Shown here piece after piece: positions 60,360-64,000 of a stretch of DNA of 64,000 nucleotides (position 1 is its first letter; each line of letters begins with the position of its first letter). The translations under genes and the position numbers were made by a program. The stretch lies in NCBI GenBank assembly GCA_030447745.1, contig JAUJOH010000002.1:227848-291847 (forward strand), written 5' to 3'. Source of the stretch: Chloroflexota bacterium. Lineage in GTDB: Bacteria; Chloroflexota; Limnocylindria; Limnocylindrales; CSP1-4. The notes under the pieces were generated by a model that was not told the origin of the DNA, did not search any database, and worked only from the letters and a program-made list of their open reading frames with translations.

Positions 60360-62516
60360 ATGATCGTCGCCCAGTCACTCGACCAGCTCGCCATCGACAC
60401 GATCCGGACCCTGTCGATCGACGCCGTTCAGAAGGCCAACTCCGGGCACCCCGGAGCGCCGATGGGCGCGGCGCCGATGGCCTACGTGCTGTGGACGCGG
60501 TACCTGCGCCACGCGCCGACGCATCCCGGCTGGCCGGCCCGCGACCGCTTCGTCCTGTCCGCCGGTCACGCGAGCATGCTCCTCTACTCGATGCTCCACC
60601 TGACCGGCTACGACGTCTCGCTCGACGATCTCAAGGGCTTCCGGCAGTGGGGATCCATCACCCCGGGTCACCCGGAATACGGCCTGACGCCGGGCGTCGA
60701 GGCGACCACCGGACCGCTCGGCCAGGGCTTCGCCAATGGCGTCGGCATGGCCATCGCCGAGCGCCGGCTGGCGAGCGAGTTCAACCGCCCGGACCACCTC
60801 GTGGTCGATCACCGCGTCTACGGCATCGTGTCGGACGGAGACCTCCAGGAGGGCATCGCATCGGAGGCCGCGTCGCTGGCCGGTCATCTCCGGCTGGGCA
60901 AGCTGATCTACCTGTACGACGACAACCAGATCCAGCTCGACGGTCCAACCGCCATGGCCTGGTCCGAGGACGTCCTTCGGAGGTTCGACGCCTACCGCTG
61001 GCACACGCAGCGGGTCGAGAACGGCAACGACATCGCAGCCATCTCGCAGGCGATCGACGCCGCCCAGGACGACGAGCGCCCGAGCCTGATCGCCGTCCGG
61101 ACGCAGATCGGCTACGGCAGCCCGAACCGCGCCGGCAGCCAGAAGGCCCACGGCAGCCCGCTTGGCGACGACGAGGTGCGGCTCACGAAGGAGGCCTACG
61201 GCTGGGATCCCGACCTGACGTTCCACGTGCCGGACGAGGTGCGCGAGCACTTCGAATCGGTCGCCGCCCAGGGCAACACGCTGATCAACGACTACGAGCG
61301 GCGGATCGCCCGGTACCGCGAGGACTACGCGGAGCTCGGGGACGAGCTCGACCGACGCCTCGGCAGGCGACTGCCCGACGGCTGGGACGCCCCGCTGAAG
61401 CGGTACGAGACGGGCACTGAGCTCGCCACCCGCAATGCCAGCCAGGAGACGATCAACGCGCTGGCGGAAGGACTCCCGGAGCTCTTCGGTGGGGCGGCGG
61501 ACCTCTCCGAGTCCAACCTGACCGACGTCAAGGGCGCCGGTGAGTTCTCCGCCGACGATCCGGGGCGCAACATCCGGTTCGGCGTGCGCGAGCACGCGAT
61601 GGGCGGCGCAGCCAACGGCATCGCGCTCCACGGCGGCTTCATCCCGTACGTCGGCACGTTCCTGACCTTCAGCGACTACATGCGCGGCTCGGTCCGGCTC
61701 GCCGCGCTCACCGGCCTCCAGGTCGTCTACGTCTGGACGCACGACTCCGTCGGACTCGGCGAGGACGGGCCGACGCACCAGCCGGTCGAGCACTACGCCG
61801 CCCTGCGCGCGATCCCGAACCTGTGGTTCATCCGCCCCGGCGACGCCAACGAGACGGCGGCCGCGTGGGCGGTCGCGATCGAGCGGATCGCGGAGCAGCC
61901 GTCCGGACCGGTCGCCCTCTCGCTGACCCGCCAGAAGCTGCCCGTGCTCGAGGGGACGGCGGAGCGGGCCCGCCAGGGCGTCCGACGCGGCGGCTACGTG
62001 CTGCGCGACGCGCAGGGCGAGCCTGAGCTCATTCTCATCGGCACGGGTTCCGAGCTGCAGCTCGCGTTCACTGCCGCCGACGCGCTCGAGGCCGACGGCA
62101 TCCCGACCCGGGTGGTCAGCCTGCCCTGCTGGGAGCTGTTCGAGGCGCAGGACGATGCCTACCGGGACGAGGTGCTGCCGCCGGCGGTCCGGAAGCGGGT
62201 CGCCGTCGAGGTCGGCGTGTCACTTGGCTGGGAGCGCTGGGTGGGCGACGAGGGGGCGGTGATGGGCCTCGACCACTTCGGTGCGTCAGCCCCGGCGGGG
62301 ACCATCTTCGAGCGGTTCGGGTTCACCACGGACCGCGTCGTCGAGACCGGCCGGAAGGTCGTCCGCGAAGGCCTCCGCGGCCGGGTCGAGACGCTGGAGC
62401 CGGGTCACCTGCCCGCCGTCGGGCGATCGCACGGCGGCGGCGGCGAGCATCCGACGCTCGACGAAGGCGAGTCCGGCGTCGACCGGAGCGGCGGCTCCGA
62501 CCCCGGACACGACTGA
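60360..62516 (+). CDS. tkt: transketolase
   Basis: This 718-residue thiamine-diphosphate enzyme exchanges two-carbon units in the pentose-phosphate pathway. Visible are [40 protein letters not shown], the ThDP motif GDGxxxEGxxxEA as [18 protein letters not shown], and the second-domain [21 protein letters not shown] with [21 protein letters not shown] 60360 gives the family start ([27 protein letters not shown]). The last 50 residues ([18 protein letters not shown]) are an unconserved tail. It heads tkt-rpiB-pgi. Confidence 0.97.
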   Translation: MIVAQSLDQLAIDTIRTLSIDAVQKANSGHPGAPMGAAPMAYVLWTRYLRHAPTHPGWPARDRFVLSAGHASMLLYSMLHLTGYDVSLDDLKGFRQWGSITPGHPEYGLTPGVEATTGPLGQGFANGVGMAIAERRLASEFNRPDHLVVDHRVYGIVSDGDLQEGIASEAASLAGHLRLGKLIYLYDDNQIQLDGPTAMAWSEDVLRRFDAYRWHTQRVENGNDIAAISQAIDAAQDDERPSLIAVRTQIGYGSPNRAGSQKAHGSPLGDDEVRLTKEAYGWDPDLTFHVPDEVREHFESVAAQGNTLINDYERRIARYREDYAELGDELDRRLGRRLPDGWDAPLKRYETGTELATRNASQETINALAEGLPELFGGAADLSESNLTDVKGAGEFSADDPGRNIRFGVREHAMGGAANGIALHGGFIPYVGTFLTFSDYMRGSVRLAALTGLQVVYVWTHDSVGLGEDGPTHQPVEHYAALRAIPNLWFIRPGDANETAAAWAVAIERIAEQPSGPVALSLTRQKLPVLEGTAERARQGVRRGGYVLRDAQGEPELILIGTGSELQLAFTAADALEADGIPTRVVSLPCWELFEAQDDAYRDEVLPPAVRKRVAVEVGVSLGWERWVGDEGAVMGLDHFGASAPAGTIFERFGFTTDRVVETGRKVVREGLRGRVETLEPGHLPAVGRSHGGGGEHPTLDEGESGVDRSGGSDPGHD

Positions 62517-62529
62517 CGGCCGCCGAGCG

Positions 62530-62991
62530 ATGCGTGTTGCGTTGTCCGCGGACCACGCCGGCGCCGCCCTGAAGGACGAGCTGCGGACGCGGCTCGCCGA
62601 CGCGGACCTCGGGCACGAGCTGGTCGACCTCGGCGGCGACGGCTCCGACCCGGACGACGACTACCCGGACTTCGCGCAGGCAATCGCGGTCGCCGTCCGC
62701 GACGGCCGCGCTGACCGCGGCATCCTCATCTGCGGCTCCGGCGTCGGCGCCTCGATCGCCGCAAACAAGGTGCGCGGCGTGCGGTCGGCGCTGTGCCACG
62801 ACACGTACTCCGCGCACCAGGGTGTCGAGCACGACGACATGAACGTCCTCGCCCTCGGCGCTCGGGTGATCGGGCCGGAGCTCGCCTGGGAGCTGTCGCT
62901 CGCCTTTCTCGGCGCCCGGTTCACCGGCGAGGAGCGGCATCGGCGGCGCCTCGCCAAGGTGCTCGCGATCGAGGCCGCCGAGCGCCCCTGA
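62530..62991 (+). CDS. rpiB: ribose-5-phosphate isomerase B
   Basis: This 153-residue isomerase interconverts ribose-5-P and ribulose-5-P. It has [16 protein letters not shown], the active-site stretch [32 protein letters not shown], and [15 protein letters not shown]. The catalytic Cys lies in [10 protein letters not shown] 62530 is 13 bases after the tkt stop, making a pentose-phosphate operon. Confidence 0.96.
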   Translation: MRVALSADHAGAALKDELRTRLADADLGHELVDLGGDGSDPDDDYPDFAQAIAVAVRDGRADRGILICGSGVGASIAANKVRGVRSALCHDTYSAHQGVEHDDMNVLALGARVIGPELAWELSLAFLGARFTGEERHRRRLAKVLAIEAAERP

Positions 62992-63124
62992 CGCGAGGAC
63001 CGCGGACCGGCGGCGGCGTGCAGCGTGGACGTAACGGGCAGCGCACGGTCGGTTGGACCGCCGCGATGACAGCGGGTGCACCGTCGAGGAGCAGACGCAG
63101 CCCGCCCCTCCAGCAGGGACTACC

Positions 63125-64000
63125 ATGCCCACCATGCCCGACCCCGGCTCGACCCTGACCGGCGTCCTCGATCTGCGGATCACCCCCGCCGACGCTGGGC
63201 CGCTCGACGCCGCCGTCGACCGGGCGCGAGACGAGCGCTGGGCGGAGCGCCTCTTCGACCGCGACACGACGCTCTGGTCCTCTGACGAACGCGTCCAGGC
63301 CGCCATCGCCGACCGGCTGGGCTGGCTGGATGCGCCGGAGCACTTCACGGACCAGATCCCGGCACTCGAGGGCTTCGGGCGCGGCATCCGCGAGGCGGGG
63401 TTCCGGGTGGCGGTCGTCATGGGGATGGGCGGCAGCAGCCTCGCCCCGGAGGTGCTCGCTCGCACGTTCGGCGTCGGCGCCGACGGCATCCCGGTCCGGA
63501 TCCTCGACTCGACCGATCCGGACAACGTGACCCGTGTCCTCGACGAGCTCGACCCGCTGTCCACGCTGTTCATCGTCGCCTCGAAGTCCGGCACCACCAC
63601 CGAGCCGCTCGCGTTCCAGGCGGAGGCCTGGGCACGGATCGAGGCCGCGCTCGAGGCCAAGGACGCGGACCAGTCACCGGGCACGCTGATGGCGGCCATC
63701 ACGGACCCCGGCCAGGCCTGGGAATCGATCCCGCGCCACGACGAGCTCCGCGAGGTGTTCCTGAACCCGCCGGACGTCGGTGGGCGGTACTCGGCGCTCA
63801 CCTACGTCGGGCTCGTGCCCGCCGCGCTCCTCGGGATCGACCTCGATGCGCTGCTCGCGCACGCCGCGGCGATGCTCGCCCGCTGCCGGGACCCTGAGCC
63901 GCTGCGCAACCCCGGCGTGAGCCTGGGGCTGGCCATCGGCACGCTGGCCAGGGCCGGACGCGACAAGCTGACCTTCCTCCCGGATCCGGAGATCGGGAGC
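63125..64000 (+). CDS. pgi: glucose-6-phosphate isomerase-like protein, 5' part
   Basis: The first 292 residues are present; the gene runs off the window end. The SIS-fold shows VVMGMGGSSLAPEVLARTF, FIVASKSGTTTEPLAF (phosphate loop) and VGGRYSALTYVGLVPAALLGID, as in the PGI domain of bifunctional transaldolase/PGI proteins. The N-terminus (about 70 residues before the SIS core) is too short to hold a transaldolase domain, which is supplied separately by the fsa-type gene. ATG 63125 and 63134 are both possible starts. Confidence 0.9.
   Translation, partial: MPTMPDPGSTLTGVLDLRITPADAGPLDAAVDRARDERWAERLFDRDTTLWSSDERVQAAIADRLGWLDAPEHFTDQIPALEGFGRGIREAGFRVAVVMGMGGSSLAPEVLARTFGVGADGIPVRILDSTDPDNVTRVLDELDPLSTLFIVASKSGTTTEPLAFQAEAWARIEAALEAKDADQSPGTLMAAITDPGQAWESIPRHDELREVFLNPPDVGGRYSALTYVGLVPAALLGIDLDALLAHAAAMLARCRDPEPLRNPGVSLGLAIGTLARAGRDKLTFLPDPEIGS

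Noticed and set aside
63125-64000. Bifunctional transaldolase/glucose-6-phosphate isomerase
   Set aside because: Only about 70 residues precede the isomerase core, so there is no room for a transaldolase barrel; a separate transaldolase-family gene is at 50835-51548.

Overview
The window is very GC-rich, densely packed bacterial chromosome, most probably from an uncultured member of the Chloroflexota (a Limnocylindria/Ellin6529-like lineage is my best guess). That placement is an inference. It rests on the base composition, many GTG/TTG starts, GTGA/ATGA/TTGA stop-start overlaps, an hrcA-grpE-dnaK operon under a CIRCE element, a divisome-free housekeeping gene order, GAACN4GTTC-type SOS boxes, and a lamin-tail/OB-fold surface protein with Thr-Pro linkers. 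No rRNA, CRISPR array, insertion sequence or prophage was seen. Most genes lie on the minus strand.

Layout. 0.4-3 kb: NodIJ-like ABC exporter (ATPase plus two permeases). 3-5 kb: a flavin-reductase-fold (PPOX) gene translationally coupled to a PPOX-UbiA prenyltransferase fusion. 5-7 kb: KtrAB-type potassium uptake. 7.4-8.3 kb: a helix-turn-helix/PD-(D/E)XK protein. 8.3-12 kb: heat-shock operon hrcA-grpE-dnaK (no dnaJ) with promoter and CIRCE. 12-18 kb: hemW, a CPBP protease, lepA, an EamA transporter, and rpsT with a long basic tail. 18-22.5 kb: the glycolytic operon gap-pgk-eno plus a membrane protein. 22.8-24 kb: a tiny zinc-ribbon gene and uridine phosphorylase. 24-28 kb: a 1,277-residue surface-anchored protein.

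28.9-36.4 kb is a complete mutasome: imuA-imuB-DUF6504 and a much enlarged dnaE2, each transcription unit headed by a LexA-type palindrome. Three tiny single-pass membrane-protein genes lie between the two halves. 36.5-40.5 kb: two tRNA-Ala genes, a YgjP-like metalloprotease, leuS and a DUF1801 gene. 40.5-41.6 kb: a CGNR zinc-finger regulator divergent from an operon of two tiny genes, with overlapping face-to-face promoters and repeated GGTTAC boxes. 42-44.4 kb: decayed comEA/comEC, in which only the metallo-beta-lactamase domain keeps an open frame, followed by an HD-domain gene and holA.

46-51.5 kb: obgE-nadD-rsfS, rho and a transaldolase-family gene; 51.7-54.3 kb: pyrG and a MtnX-like phosphatase. 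54.5-58 kb: a second ABC-2 exporter operon with two small trailing genes. 58-60 kb: pseudouridine catabolism (psuK-psuG). 60.4-64 kb, plus strand: tkt, rpiB and the start of a glucose-6-phosphate isomerase gene. Central carbon metabolism (gap-pgk-eno, tkt-rpiB-pgi, transaldolase), stress and DNA-damage tolerance, and ribosome maintenance dominate. The least explained parts are the GGTTAC divergon, the three-microprotein cluster, the repeat-bearing insertions in dnaE2, and the 22-bp repeats flanking psuK.
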